Notes: generated by a model from the letters alone, not told the origin. Positions 1 through 8,930 are shown, counted from the first letter of the stretch. The stretch: 64,000 bases of DNA from Planctellipticum variicoloris (GCF_030622045.1 NZ_CP130886.1:1625557-1689556); one strand, 5' to 3'. Translations and numbers: made by a program.

Positions 1-717
1 CCCAGCCTGACGGTGGCGGTGGATGGCCCTGGGCTGCGTTACAAGGGCCGCAGTGCGAAGTACTCGCTGACCGTCAAGAACGACGGCACCGTCCCCAATA
101 ACAACGTGCGGGTGACGCAGTCGGTGGCCTCGGGCTTCCGCTTCATCTCGGCCGATCGGGGCGGCAAGTACGATGCGGCTCAGAAGAACATTCAGTGGTT
201 CGTGGGTCGGCTGGAGCCGGGGCAGACCGCCGAAGTGAGCTGCGAACTGATGGCCGCCGATCTCGGCGCCTTCACCCAGTCCGTCAACGTGACTTCGGAC
301 GCCGGAGTCCAGGTCGCGGCCAGGATGGAGACCGAAATCGACGGAGCCTCGGCCCTGACGATGGAAATCGTCGAACTCGACGACCCGGTGGAAGTCGGAA
401 CCGAAACGGCCTACGAAATCCGCGTCAAGAACGACGGCTCCAAGGCCGCCGCCAACGTCGCTCTGGCCTGCGAACTGCCTCCCGCAGTCGAGCTGATCAC
501 CGCCAAGGGAGCGACCGAAGGGGCTGTTGAAGGTCGGCTGCTGGTCTTCAAAGCCCTCGGCGAACTCAACGCCGGCACGCAGGCGATTTATCGGATTCAT
601 GTGAAGGCCTCGGCCGAAGGCAACCACAAGCTGCGAGCCCGGCTCACGAGCAACTCGATTCAGGAGCCTCTGATCCGCGAAGAGCAGACCAAGTTCTACT
701 CGGACGCCAACCGGTAA
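1..717 (+). CDS. DUF11-repeat surface protein, C-terminal part
   Basis: The gene is open at the left edge of the window, so only its last 238 residues are seen. They hold two consecutive Ig-like modules of the DUF11 / conserved-repeat type: the first starts around YSLTVKNDGT and the second around YEIRVKNDGS, each with the alternating beta-strand pattern and the VKNDG signature. Such modules are typical of very long exported or cell-surface proteins of planctomycetes, where they probably act as stalks or adhesins. No membrane anchor follows the last module. An intrinsic terminator lies about 30 bases after the stop. The partner and role are unknown. Confidence 0.85.
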   Translation, partial: PSLTVAVDGPGLRYKGRSAKYSLTVKNDGTVPNNNVRVTQSVASGFRFISADRGGKYDAAQKNIQWFVGRLEPGQTAEVSCELMAADLGAFTQSVNVTSDAGVQVAARMETEIDGASALTMEIVELDDPVEVGTETAYEIRVKNDGSKAAANVALACELPPAVELITAKGATEGAVEGRLLVFKALGELNAGTQAIYRIHVKASAEGNHKLRARLTSNSIQEPLIREEQTKFYSDANR

Positions 718-748
718 GGAGTCCGCCTCCCGACGGTTCGAATCCTCG

Positions 749-800
749 ACCGCCGCCAACTGACGGGAATTCCCCGCAGTCGGCGGCGGTTTTTCTTTTG
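749..800 (+). terminator. intrinsic terminator after the DUF11 gene
   Basis: A GC-rich stem (749-757 pairing with 782-790, extended inwards by 759-762 with 777-780 after one mismatch) is followed directly by TTTTTCTTTT. It closes the DUF11 transcript and separates it from the TPR gene. Confidence 0.8.
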
Positions 801-907
801 AGTTCCGGGCGGGTGGAGAGGCGTCCGAATTCTGGTAGACTGGCAGAGACGCCGCGCTCGTGGCGCATCCAGGAACCTGTTTCAGACCGACTCTGGCAAG
901 AATCCCC

Positions 908-2335
908 ATGGCAGAAATCGACGATCGCAAGCGAAAAATTGCCGCGGAGTGCTATAAGCGGGGCGCCGATGCGCTCTCCAAGGAGAGCTGGGACTTCGCC
1001 GCCCAGATGTTCGGGCAGGCGGTCACGCTCGTCCCCGACAACGTCGTGTATCGCCAGACGCTGCGCGGGGCCGAAGAGCGGAAATACAACAACAACAAGA
1101 AGGGCGCCGGCGCAACCTCGTTCCTGTCGATGAACAGTGCCAAAAGCAAGGTCAAGAAGGCCCGGTCGCAGCAGAACTGGGACGATCTCGACAAGGCCGC
1201 CGAAGAGGGTCTGGCGATCAATCCCTGGGACGCCCAGCTCAACGCCGACGTCGGCGAAGCCGCCCGTCAGCGCGGTTACGAAGAAGTCGCCGCCTATGGT
1301 TTCCAGAAGGCGGCCGAGAATGCCCCGGAGAACAAAGACTTTCTGAAGTCCTGGGCCGAGGTGATGGAAACCCGTCATCTCTACGACGACGCCATCAAGA
1401 TTGTCGAACGGCTCTTCCGCCTCGATGCGCAGAACGGCGAATGGCGCAGTTGGATCAGCCGGCTCCACACGAATAAGACGATCTACAAGGGCCGCTTCGA
1501 AGAGGCCCAGAGCACGCGCGAGGTCAAGCAGGAGCCGATCGTCGGCTACGAGGAAAGCGTCACGGGCGGGGGCGCCGGCAAAGAACTGATCGGCCCGGGC
1601 GACTCCGAGGAAGCCGACTACCAGCGCGCGATTCGCAAGGATCCCAAGAACAAGGACAACTACATCCGCCTCGCCGACCTCTACCGGCGCGAAAGCCGGC
1701 TGGAGGAGGCCCTCGAACAGATGAAGCTGGGGGCCGACGTCAGCGGCGGCGACGCCAATATTCTGGAGCGCGCCGAAGACATCGAACTGGAAATGGCCCA
1801 GCGCGATCTGGAGCGGATGCGTCAGACCGTTCCCAAAGGTGGCGAAGAGGCGAAGTCTCAATATCTGCAGATGAAGAAGGATCTGCTCGAACGCTCGATC
1901 CGCATTTTCCAGAAACGCATCGAACGCTACCCGGCCGACATGCGGCTGAAGTTCGAGCAGGCCGAACGCCTGATGCAGGCGAAGCAGTATCCGCTGGCGA
2001 CGAAGTTGCTGCAGCAGGCCTCCGGCGACCCCCGCATCGAAGGTTCCGTCAAACTGAACCTGGGCAAGTGCTTCCTGGCCCAGGGGCAGAACGGACTGGC
2101 CCTCAAGCAGCTTGAGCAGGCCGTCATCAAACTCAACCGAGTGGAACAAGCGGAGCCGTTTACGGACTGCTACTATCTCATCGGGCGCCTGCGCGAAGCC
2201 GCCGGCGACAATGATGCCGCCGTCGACGCCTATACCGAAGTCATCAGCATCGACTACGACTACAAAGACGCCCGCGAGCGGATGGAAAAGCTGCAGGGGC
2301 GGACCGAAGGGGATGAGCTTTCGGATCTGGTCTAG
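908..2335 (+). CDS. TPR-repeat protein
   Basis: A 475-residue soluble protein dominated by tetratricopeptide-like helical hairpins. Examples are the stretch around YKRGADALSKESWDFAAQMFGQA near the N-terminus and the C-terminal repeats around LNLGKCFLAQGQNGLALKQL and CYYLIGRLREAAGDNDAAVDAY. There is no signal peptide or membrane segment. The ATG at 908 (MAEIDDRK) was preferred over an in-frame GTG 48 bases upstream, because the sequence before 908 is not helical and does not look like TPR. The family acts as a scaffold for protein-protein contacts; the partner here cannot be deduced. Confidence 0.85.
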   Translation: MAEIDDRKRKIAAECYKRGADALSKESWDFAAQMFGQAVTLVPDNVVYRQTLRGAEERKYNNNKKGAGATSFLSMNSAKSKVKKARSQQNWDDLDKAAEEGLAINPWDAQLNADVGEAARQRGYEEVAAYGFQKAAENAPENKDFLKSWAEVMETRHLYDDAIKIVERLFRLDAQNGEWRSWISRLHTNKTIYKGRFEEAQSTREVKQEPIVGYEESVTGGGAGKELIGPGDSEEADYQRAIRKDPKNKDNYIRLADLYRRESRLEEALEQMKLGADVSGGDANILERAEDIELEMAQRDLERMRQTVPKGGEEAKSQYLQMKKDLLERSIRIFQKRIERYPADMRLKFEQAERLMQAKQYPLATKLLQQASGDPRIEGSVKLNLGKCFLAQGQNGLALKQLEQAVIKLNRVEQAEPFTDCYYLIGRLREAAGDNDAAVDAYTEVISIDYDYKDARERMEKLQGRTEGDELSDLV

Positions 2336-2420
2336 CCGGCTGCGTAACTCCTCATATCCCAATAGATAATGTCGAGTTTGTCCGTCTCGGTCGTCGACGT
2401 AAATCGTGTGAAATTCTGAC

Positions 2421-2457
2421 TGGCAGTTTCGTCGCAGCGGGGGTATACTTCCCCGCT
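2421..2457 (+). promoter_or_regulatory. possible rpsT promoter with overlapping inverted repeat
   Basis: TATACT at 2444-2449 is a good -10 box, with a poor -35 candidate (TGGCAG, 2421-2426) 17 bases upstream. The -10 box lies between the arms of an inverted repeat, AGCGGGG (2436-2442) and CCCCGCT (2451-2457). The leader to the rpsT start would be about 80 bases. Judged by eye only. Confidence 0.35.
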
Positions 2458-2537
2458 TCGGAGAAATCGTTTCGCCCGCCCCGCAGGGGCGAGAGCTTGT
2501 GTAAGTTGTTGTCCCGCTTGAAGTTGGTCTGGTAGAC

Positions 2538-2831
2538 ATGCCGAACACCGAAAGTGCAAAGCGTTCTCTGCGGAAGAAGGAAGTCCGTCGTTTGAGGAAC
2601 CGCTCCGAGCGTTCCGCATTGCGGACGATCGTGAAGAAGGTTCGCGTCGCCGTGGGTGCGGGCGACACCGTCCAGTCGAAGGACGCGCTTCAGGCGGCCA
2701 TCAAGCGGATTGATCGCGCGGCTGACAAGGGGCTGATCCATAAGAACAAGGCCGCCCGTGACAAGTCCCGGCTGACGAAGGCCTGCAATAAGCTGGCCGC
2801 CGCCGGGGCTGCTGCTCCGGCCGAGAACTAA
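2538..2831 (+). CDS. rpsT: 30S ribosomal protein S20
   Basis: A 97-residue, very basic protein with the S20 signature: MPNTESAKRSLRKKEVRRLRN at the start, then R(N)RSERSALRTIVKKV and the C-terminal helix HKNKAARDKSRLTKACNKL. S20 binds 16S rRNA early in small-subunit assembly. The length is close to the bacterial norm (about 85-100). It is monocistronic: a possible promoter lies upstream and an intrinsic terminator follows. The alanine-rich tail (AAAGAAAPAEN) is a small extension. Confidence 0.97.
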   Translation: MPNTESAKRSLRKKEVRRLRNRSERSALRTIVKKVRVAVGAGDTVQSKDALQAAIKRIDRAADKGLIHKNKAARDKSRLTKACNKLAAAGAAAPAEN

Positions 2832-2901
2832 CGGCGATATTCCGTCGACTTCGGCCCGGCCGTAACATTTTGCGCCGCCGAAGTTTTGACAGAGTTTTCA
2901 G

Positions 2902-2940
2902 AGAGCCGGCAGAGGAATTCTGCCGGCTCTCCGTCTTTCG
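2902..2940 (+). terminator. rpsT intrinsic terminator
   Basis: A perfect 11-bp stem (2902-2912 with 2920-2930) around a 7-base loop, followed by a pyrimidine-rich CCGTCTTTC. It lies 70 bases after the rpsT stop. Confidence 0.8.
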
Positions 2941-3091
2941 TGCCGGATCGCTTGCAGGCGGCCTGAACGCACCGTCATAGTGGCGTCCGCTTCGATCATC
3001 GAGAGGGGGCCGCCGGGCGCGACCTCGCCATCATGGTCCGGACATTTCGGCGTGGCGGTCACCGCCGTCTGCGCCTCCCCGTGCGAGAGAG

Positions 3092-4063
3092 GTGCTGAGG
3101 CTCATGGAGTTTCCGGACATCGCCGCGGCCTTTGAGCGTTGCCTCACCGAGATCGGCAAGGTTCTGGTGGGGCAGCAGGAGCTGGTCGAGGGGACGCTGG
3201 TTGCGCTGCTGAGCGAAGGAAACGTCCTGATCGAAGGCGTCCCCGGTCTGGGAAAAACCCTGCTGGTGACGACGCTCAGTCGAGTGCTCTCCTGCAAGTT
3301 CAAGCGGATTCAGTTCACGCCGGACCTGATGCCGTCGGACATTACCGGGCACTCGGTCTACGACATGAACGAGCGAAAGTTTACATTCAGCCCGGGGCCG
3401 CTGTTTACCAATCTGCTGCTCGCCGACGAAGTCAACCGCGCTCCTGCGAAGACTCAGTCCGCGCTGCTGGAAGCGATGCAGGAGCGGCAGGTGACCGTCG
3501 ACGGGGAAACCTTCCGGCTGACGCGTCCGTTTATCACGATCGCCACCCAGAACCCGCTGGAGCAGGAAGGGACCTATCCGCTTCCCGAAGCGCAGCTCGA
3601 CCGGTTCATGTTCAAGCTGATCGTGGACTATCCGGCGCCGACTCAGGAACTGGAGATTCTCCGCCAGTACGCGGCGGGTAAAGATAACCGGCAGCTCGAT
3701 CAGTTCGACGTGCAGTCGGTATTGACCGGCGAGCAGGTGGTCCAGATTCAGCAGAAGATCCGCGAAGTCATCGCGGAAGAATCCATTCTCAAGTACATCA
3801 CCGACATCGTGATTCAGACGCGGAACTGGCATTCGGTGGAGGTCGGGGCCAGTCCGCGGGCCAGCGTGAATCTGCTGCTGGGGGCGCGAGCCCTGGCGGC
3901 ATGTTATGGCCGGAACTTCGTGGTGCCCGACGATGTCAAACAGCTTGCGCCGTGGGTCCTGCGACATCGATTGCGACTGAAACCGGAGGCCGAGATCGAG
4001 GGGACTGCGGTCGATGAAGTCATTCGCGAGGTGCTCGACAGCGTCGAGGCTCCCCAGCCATGA
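3092..4063 (+). CDS. MoxR-family AAA+ ATPase
   Basis: A 323-residue MoxR ATPase. Walker A is GVPGLGKT (residues 49-56), Walker B LLLADE (108-113), followed by NRAPAKTQSALLEAMQE and the sensor region TIATQNPLEQEGTYPLPEAQ. MoxR proteins are chaperone-like ATPases that mature or activate partner complexes, usually together with VWA or DUF58 proteins. The next gene is a DUF58 protein whose ATG overlaps this stop by four bases, so the two are translationally coupled. The start is either GTG 3092 or ATG 3104 (MEFPDI); both follow a weak GAGAGG/GAGG purine stretch. Confidence 0.93.
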   Translation: MLRLMEFPDIAAAFERCLTEIGKVLVGQQELVEGTLVALLSEGNVLIEGVPGLGKTLLVTTLSRVLSCKFKRIQFTPDLMPSDITGHSVYDMNERKFTFSPGPLFTNLLLADEVNRAPAKTQSALLEAMQERQVTVDGETFRLTRPFITIATQNPLEQEGTYPLPEAQLDRFMFKLIVDYPAPTQELEILRQYAAGKDNRQLDQFDVQSVLTGEQVVQIQQKIREVIAEESILKYITDIVIQTRNWHSVEVGASPRASVNLLLGARALAACYGRNFVVPDDVKQLAPWVLRHRLRLKPEAEIEGTAVDEVIREVLDSVEAPQP

Positions 4064-5370
4064 CGCCCCGCCTGCGGCTGCTGGGCCTGACGGCGGTCTG
4101 CGGCGTGCCGCTCCTGGGGAGCGTCTGGCTGCCGGCGCTGGGGCTGCTGGGAGTGGTCCTGACGGTCGGACTCGCCGTCGCGGCCCTGCTGGACCTGTTG
4201 CTGACTCCGCCGCTGGCCCAGGTGGAAGTCGCTCGCGAGGTGCGGGATGTTCTCAGCGTCGGCGCCCGCAATCCAGTCACCGTCTGGCTGCGGAGCCGCG
4301 CCAGACGTCCGCTGATGCTTGTGCTCCACGACGAACCGCCGCAGCCTTGCGCGATGTTCGAGCTGCCGTTTGTCGTCGAGTTGCCGCCGGGAGTCAGAGC
4401 CGCACGGACCTACTGGATCGAGCCGTTTCATCGGGGCGACAACGCCTTCGGCCCGCTGCACCTGCGGGCCGTCAGCCGCTGGGGACTGTGGCTGCTGTCG
4501 GACGTGCGAGAGATTCCGAAAGCCGTCCGGATCTACCCGGATATTCAGGCGGTGCGGCAGGTTGAACTGCTGGCCCGGCAGAACCGGCTGGCGGAAGCCG
4601 GCGTCCGGCTGTCGCGTCTCCGCGGACGCGGCTCGGAGTTTGACCGGCTGCGGGAATATCGCCGCGAGGACGAATATCGGGGCATCGACTGGAAGGCGAC
4701 GGCCCGGCATCAGAGTCTGATCAGCCGGGAGTACGTCGTCGAGCGCAATCAGAATCTGCTGCTGGTTCTGGATTCCGGCCGGTCGATGTGCAACTCCCAG
4801 GACGGCGTCACGCACTTCGACCGGGCGCTGAACGCGGCAATTCTGCTGTCGTATGTGGCGCTGCGGCAGGGGGATACCGTCGGCCTCCTGGCCGGGGCGA
4901 ATCAGATTCAGCGCTGGGTCCGGCCATTGCGGGGGATGGGAGCCATCGAGTCGCTGATCCGGCAGGTTTACGACCTGCGGGCGACCTATGAAGCGACGGA
5001 TTACGAACTGCTGACGGAAGAGCTGCGCCGGCGGTATCGCAAGCGGTCGCTGGTGATCGTCCTGACTCATGCGCTCGATGAATTGCACTTCGAAACGATC
5101 GCGGGGCAACTGCGGAGATTGCGTTCGCCGCACCTGGTCCTGGGAGCTTTCCTGGAGAACGTGCCGTTGCGGGAAAGAGCGGAAATGGTTCCGGAAACCG
5201 ACCTCGAAGCATTCCAGGTCGCGGCCGCGACCGAGATGATTGCGGCCCAGCAGGCGCAGATCGCCCGGCTGCAGCAGAGCGGGCTGCTGGTCGTCAACAC
5301 GCAGCCGGAGCAACTTTCATCGCGGCTGATCAGCCGGTACCTGGATATCAAGGCCAGGCATCAGCTTTGA
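4060..5370 (+). CDS. DUF58 domain membrane protein
   Basis: A 436-residue protein with two N-terminal membrane segments (about residues 5-50, leucine/valine rich) and a cytoplasmic DUF58 / VWA-like domain. The DUF58 core is visible as GSEFDRLREYRREDEYRGIDWKATAR. A degenerate metal-site segment, LVLDSGRSM, and a helical tail follow. DUF58 proteins are the usual partners of MoxR ATPases, and this one overlaps the moxR-like gene by ATGA. The transglutaminase-like and VWA genes often found in such loci are not next to it. Role inferred: envelope-related assembly factor. Confidence 0.9.
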   Translation: MTPRLRLLGLTAVCGVPLLGSVWLPALGLLGVVLTVGLAVAALLDLLLTPPLAQVEVAREVRDVLSVGARNPVTVWLRSRARRPLMLVLHDEPPQPCAMFELPFVVELPPGVRAARTYWIEPFHRGDNAFGPLHLRAVSRWGLWLLSDVREIPKAVRIYPDIQAVRQVELLARQNRLAEAGVRLSRLRGRGSEFDRLREYRREDEYRGIDWKATARHQSLISREYVVERNQNLLLVLDSGRSMCNSQDGVTHFDRALNAAILLSYVALRQGDTVGLLAGANQIQRWVRPLRGMGAIESLIRQVYDLRATYEATDYELLTEELRRRYRKRSLVIVLTHALDELHFETIAGQLRRLRSPHLVLGAFLENVPLRERAEMVPETDLEAFQVAAATEMIAAQQAQIARLQQSGLLVVNTQPEQLSSRLISRYLDIKARHQL

Positions 5371-5479
5371 GGAATGCCCGAAACTCGATGCACGAAAACC
5401 GAAATCGTTCGGAGACGCTCGCGATCGGCGGTGGCCCGCATCCGCGACACTCAGGCGGCCTGGAATTCCTGGGGTTGCT

Positions 5480-5512
5480 TCGGATTTCGAGTTTCGGATT
5501 TCGGATTTTCGA
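5480..5512. repeat. extragenic GGATTTCGG-type simple repeat
   Basis: Imperfect tandem copies of TTTCGGAT between the convergent DUF58 and lipoprotein genes. Similar stretches are common in planctomycete intergenic DNA. No coding role is seen. Confidence 0.5.
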
Positions 5513-5533
5513 ACAGGCTCTTCGCCTGCTCGC

Positions 5534-6217
5534 CTAGCCCTGATCCATCATTTCGTCGGCGATGTAGTACTCGTAGAACATCCGGCCGATCTCGTCGCTG
5601 AGGCGGCTCAGGTACTCGACTTTGAAGCTGTTGTAGGACTGCTCTGCGGCGGCTTTGGGACGCAGCTTCGGGAACTTGGAGATCGACTCGAGCGAGAAGA
5701 TCTTTTCCCCTTCGCCGTCGTCGTCCATCTTGATCACGCTGACGATCGCCTCGGCGGCGCCGCGATAGAGAGTCGTGCTTCCTTCTTCGAACAGCGTGAA
5801 TTTGTTGAGATCGATGTAGACGACGTGGGTGCATTTGAAGGCGGCGCCGATCTCTTCCGGGTAGTCCCAGTCGCGGTTCTCGTCGAGCCATTGCTTGACG
5901 CGGTCGGGGGCGATCACCTTGATCTTGTGCTGGTGCAGCCGGAACGCCACGTGCTTGGCAAGCTCCCGGTCGACGTCCTCGAAGCTGTAGCGGACTTCGT
6001 CCGGGGCGAAGCAGACGACGGCGACCGTGACTCCCTTGTCGGTCAAGGACTCCTTCGTCTCCTTTTCGAACGCCGGCTCGATCGTCGGCGGCCCGCCGAG
6101 CAGCAGGCCCGCGAACAGGAGATAACTGCAGCCGCAGTTCGCCAGGCAGGCCCCGGCGGCGAATACGAGCATCCAGAGGCCGCGGGCCTTCACGGGGGTC
6201 TGCTTGGCGGTCAGCAT
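5534..6217 (-). CDS. lipoprotein, paralogue of the upstream gene
   Basis: A 227-residue exported lipoprotein of unknown function. After the positively charged start MLTAKQTPVKAR comes a hydrophobic stretch and a lipobox-like ACLANCGCS, so lipidation at one of these cysteines is likely. The body carries VIAPDRVKQWLDENRDWDYP, FKCTHVVYIDLNKFTLFE and a C-terminal KVEYLSRLSDEIGRMFYEYY. The same blocks occur in the gene just upstream (VIDPDHVATWLDDHGG, HFIAWIDVQQFSF), so the two are tandem paralogues about 60 bases apart. The ATG at 6217 was chosen because AGAGGACC lies 8 bases before it. Confidence 0.8.
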   Translation of the reverse strand: MLTAKQTPVKARGLWMLVFAAGACLANCGCSYLLFAGLLLGGPPTIEPAFEKETKESLTDKGVTVAVVCFAPDEVRYSFEDVDRELAKHVAFRLHQHKIKVIAPDRVKQWLDENRDWDYPEEIGAAFKCTHVVYIDLNKFTLFEEGSTTLYRGAAEAIVSVIKMDDDGEGEKIFSLESISKFPKLRPKAAAEQSYNSFKVEYLSRLSDEIGRMFYEYYIADEMMDQG

Positions 6218-6277
6218 GTCGAATGGTCCTCTCGTCGAGCGTTCGTGCGGAATTGACGCAGCGGATGGCATGGCCGC

Positions 6278-6970
6278 TCAGAAGTCGCCGCCCGGACGAT
6301 GATCGTAGAATTTCTCGGCAAGGTGGTCGCAGACGCGCCCCACGTACTCTTTCCGGAACAGGACGCCCGATCGGCCCGTTTCCGAAAGGGGCTGCAGCCG
6401 CGGATACGTCGAGCTGAACTCGGACTCGTAGACGTTGGATGTGAATTTGAAGCCGTTGTCGCCGGAAGGATCGACGCGGTAGACCCGGACGAAACCGGCG
6501 CACCGCCCGCGGAGAAGTTTCGGGCTGTTGTCCTCGCGAAATGAAAACTGTTGGACGTCGATCCAGGCGATGAAATGGACGTCGAAGTCTTCGGCGAGCT
6601 CGGAGGGGTCGCGAAATCCGCCGTGGTCGTCCAGCCAGGTCGCAACGTGGTCGGGGTCGATGACCTCCACACCGTTGAGCTTCATGCGTCGGGTGATGCC
6701 GTCGATCAGGTCGAGTTTGAGAGTGGACAAGTCGTCGTCGACCGCGGCCGGCGTCGAACAGATGACCATGACCGTGTGTTCGCCTTTGGTCAGGTCGATC
6801 TTGGTCATGTTACGAAACTCGGCAGGCACTTTCGGGTCGCCGAGGATCATCCGGTTGAACATGACCCCGAATGAACAGCCGGGGAGCAGGATCAGGCTCG
6901 ACAGAGCAGCCGAGGCCGCAGCCACGAATCGGCGGCGTCCCATCCGTAGTGACAGGTCTTCGGGCGGCAT
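6278..6970 (-). CDS. lipoprotein, paralogue of the downstream gene
   Basis: A 230-residue lipoprotein. The segment MGRRRFVAAASAALSSLILL ends in the lipobox LPGC. The soluble part shares three blocks with the neighbour downstream: an N-terminal strand (HTVMVICSTPAAVDDD), VIDPDHVATWLDDHGG, and an IDV-QFSF strand followed by a C-terminal YVGRVCDHLAEKFYDH helix. Function unknown. The start ATG 6970 has AAGGAG 8 bases upstream; GTG 6979 overlaps that site and is less likely. It is probably co-transcribed with the paralogue. Confidence 0.8.
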   Translation of the reverse strand: MPPEDLSLRMGRRRFVAAASAALSSLILLPGCSFGVMFNRMILGDPKVPAEFRNMTKIDLTKGEHTVMVICSTPAAVDDDLSTLKLDLIDGITRRMKLNGVEVIDPDHVATWLDDHGGFRDPSELAEDFDVHFIAWIDVQQFSFREDNSPKLLRGRCAGFVRVYRVDPSGDNGFKFTSNVYESEFSSTYPRLQPLSETGRSGVLFRKEYVGRVCDHLAEKFYDHRPGGDF

Positions 6971-7018
6971 CCGACGCACTCCTTTGCAGCGCGGCGGACG
7001 CCGGACTGCAGCAAGGAG

Positions 7019-7453
7019 CTACAACCGCATCCACCAGACGATCAGCGACGCGATTCCGAAGAGACCGAGAAAGCTGGCGGTCACCGGCAGCGGGTCCGAA
7101 ACCCACAGCAGCCGACAGAACCACGCACTTCCCAGCGCCCACGGAATCAATCCGGCACAGGCCGTCGCCAGCAGCAATCCGGCAGGATTGGCGCGGGCGG
7201 CGGCAGCCCAGTCGCCCCGCACGAAATTCGAGAAACAGGTGGTCATCCCGCAGCCGGGACAGCGGATGCCGAACAGAACCTGAGCCGAGCAGCCCGGGAG
7301 ACCGAACTGGCGATGCGTGCCGTATCCGCGAGGATCCGGCTGCAGCCAGGCAGCCGCCGCAAAACCGCCCGCCAGGAACAGGGCCAGGCCGACCAGACTG
7401 GCGCGACCCGTCCTGCCGATCGGCAGGCCGACCAATGTTTCACGAAATGTCAT
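7019..7453 (-). CDS. DUF2752 family membrane protein
   Basis: A 144-residue small membrane protein. The family hallmark is GIRCPGCGMTTCFSNFVRGDW, a CxxCGMT motif after the first membrane segment, followed by two or three hydrophobic segments (LLLATACAGLIPWAL, TASFLGLFGIASLIVWW). Function unknown; the CPxCG motif suggests metal or redox chemistry but nothing is proven. ATG 7453 (MTFRETLVG) was preferred to an in-frame GTG at 7501; neither has a clear Shine-Dalgarno sequence. Confidence 0.8.
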   Translation of the reverse strand: MTFRETLVGLPIGRTGRASLVGLALFLAGGFAAAAWLQPDPRGYGTHRQFGLPGCSAQVLFGIRCPGCGMTTCFSNFVRGDWAAAARANPAGLLLATACAGLIPWALGSAWFCRLLWVSDPLPVTASFLGLFGIASLIVWWMRL

Positions 7454-7586
7454 GGGAGAAACAGGGATGCGGGGTTGATAGTCCGGCGGGCGGTTCCTCA
7501 CAAGACGGAACGCCGGCAGCGTCTCACAGCGAGGGTGCAGTTTTTCGGCAGAAACCGCAAGTGCGGCAGATTTGGCCGAAACGAAC

Positions 7587-7622
7587 AGCGGCCCGGCCGA
7601 AATGCGCTTCGACCGGGCCGCT
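7587..7622 (-). terminator. intrinsic terminator of the sugar dehydrogenase gene
   Basis: A 10-bp GC stem (7587-7596 with 7613-7622), extended inside by CGAA/TTCG, lies about 50 bases beyond the stop of the minus-strand dehydrogenase. The minus strand continues GTTCGTTTC, a weak T tract. Confidence 0.6.
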
Positions 7623-7669
7623 CGTTGGCGGAAATTATCGAGCCGGAGGATCAGCCGGCCGACCGCAAT

Positions 7670-8908
7670 CTACTTCTTCGCCTTCTGGAACTTGTAGATC
7701 CCGTTCCCCTTCGGACTGACCGCAGTGAAGTAAACTTCCCCCGCTTCGTCCTCGCCGAAGCTGACGATCGGCAGCTTTTCGGTGATGGGAATCGTCCGGT
7801 TGGCCACGACATTCTTCGCGGCCTTATCGTACTTGAGCGCCCAGATCAGTCCCGAGACATAGTCGGCGTACAGGTAGTGGCCGGTCAGCTCGGGCAGAGC
7901 CTTGCCGCGGTAGACGTGGCCGCCGGTGATCGACTTGCCGATATCGTGGTGGTATTCCCAGATCGGGTCGATAAGCGTCGGATGCTCCCCTTCGCCGTTC
8001 GGAGCGAATGGGTGGAGTCCCTCGCGGAGATTCCAGCCGTAGTTCCCGGCCTTTGTGACGATGTTAATCTCTTCCCAGAGATTCTGACCGACGTCGGCCA
8101 CCCAGAAGTCGCCCGTCTCGCGGTCGAATGACATCCGCCAGACGTTGCGGAGCCCGTAAGCCCAGATCTCCGGCAGGGCGATCAACGCCTTGTTCGCCAC
8201 GCGGCCGATAAACGGGTTATCTGCGGGAATGGCGTAGTTCTTGCTGCCGTCCTTTTTGTCGATGTCGATCCGCAGGATCGAACCGAGCCAGGTCTGCAGG
8301 TTCTGCCCGTTGTTCAACGGATCGTTGCCGGCGCCGCCATCGCCCAGGCCGATGTAGAGGTAGCCGTCCGGTCCGAAGCAGAGCGTCCCGCCGTTGTGAT
8401 TCCAGAACGGCTGCGGAATCCGCATGATCTCGACTTCCGACTTCGGATCGGCCTGCGTCCGGTCGGCATTCGCCGTGAACCGCGAGATTACCGACGTATG
8501 CGGAGCGTCCTTTGTCGTGTAGTACACGAAGAAGTAGCCGTTCTCCTTGAATTTGGGGTGGAAGGCCATTCCCAGAAAGCCCTCTTCGTTCTCGTTGTCC
8601 TTATAGGACACCTTGGAAGAGAGATCCATGAAGATCCGGGTGGACTTTGCGGAGGGAGAATTGTCGAAGACGTGAATCGTCCCCTGTTCGGTCGGGACGA
8701 ACAACCGGTTCGAACCGTCGCCCGCATGCGTGAGCAGGATCGGGCGGATCGGGGCGATCTTGCCGTTCTGCTCGAACTCCCAGCCGGTGAACTCCAGGCT
8801 GGGAAATGCAGGAACGACTTGGAGTGGCAGGGCCGAAGTGTCGGGATCAGCAGCCCGGCTCGCCGTCGCGAGACACAGGATGGCGGCGGTCAGGAAGAAA
8901 CGTTGCAT
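7670..8908 (-). CDS. PQQ-dependent sugar dehydrogenase (GSDH family), exported
   Basis: A 412-residue protein starting with a signal peptide (MQRFFLTAAILCLATASRAA). The six-bladed propeller of soluble glucose / sorbosone dehydrogenases is visible: NRLFVPTEQGTIHVFD, GFLGMAFHPKFKENGYFFVYY, FWNHNGGTLCFGPDGYLYIGLGDGG, LPEIWAYGLRNVWRMSFD and NYGWNLREG. The family oxidises sugars in the periplasm with PQQ; the histidine of HNGG is the expected catalytic base. Substrate not predictable. In planctomycetes many such proteins are uncharacterised. An AGGA lies upstream of ATG 8908, and a GTG precedes it directly. Confidence 0.88.
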   Translation of the reverse strand: MQRFFLTAAILCLATASRAADPDTSALPLQVVPAFPSLEFTGWEFEQNGKIAPIRPILLTHAGDGSNRLFVPTEQGTIHVFDNSPSAKSTRIFMDLSSKVSYKDNENEEGFLGMAFHPKFKENGYFFVYYTTKDAPHTSVISRFTANADRTQADPKSEVEIMRIPQPFWNHNGGTLCFGPDGYLYIGLGDGGAGNDPLNNGQNLQTWLGSILRIDIDKKDGSKNYAIPADNPFIGRVANKALIALPEIWAYGLRNVWRMSFDRETGDFWVADVGQNLWEEINIVTKAGNYGWNLREGLHPFAPNGEGEHPTLIDPIWEYHHDIGKSITGGHVYRGKALPELTGHYLYADYVSGLIWALKYDKAAKNVVANRTIPITEKLPIVSFGEDEAGEVYFTAVSPKGNGIYKFQKAKK

Positions 8909-8930
8909 CACGGAGAAATTCCTGAAGAGA

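Noticed and set aside
733-760. GGTTCGAATCC, resembling a tRNA T arm
   Set aside because: No T-stem partner and no acceptor, D or anticodon stem around it; it lies in the terminator region of the DUF11 gene.
644-2668. 674-codon minus-strand frame opposite the TPR gene and rpsT
   Set aside because: Overlaps rpsT and the TPR protein, has no recognised domain and mirrors the coding strand's third-position bias.
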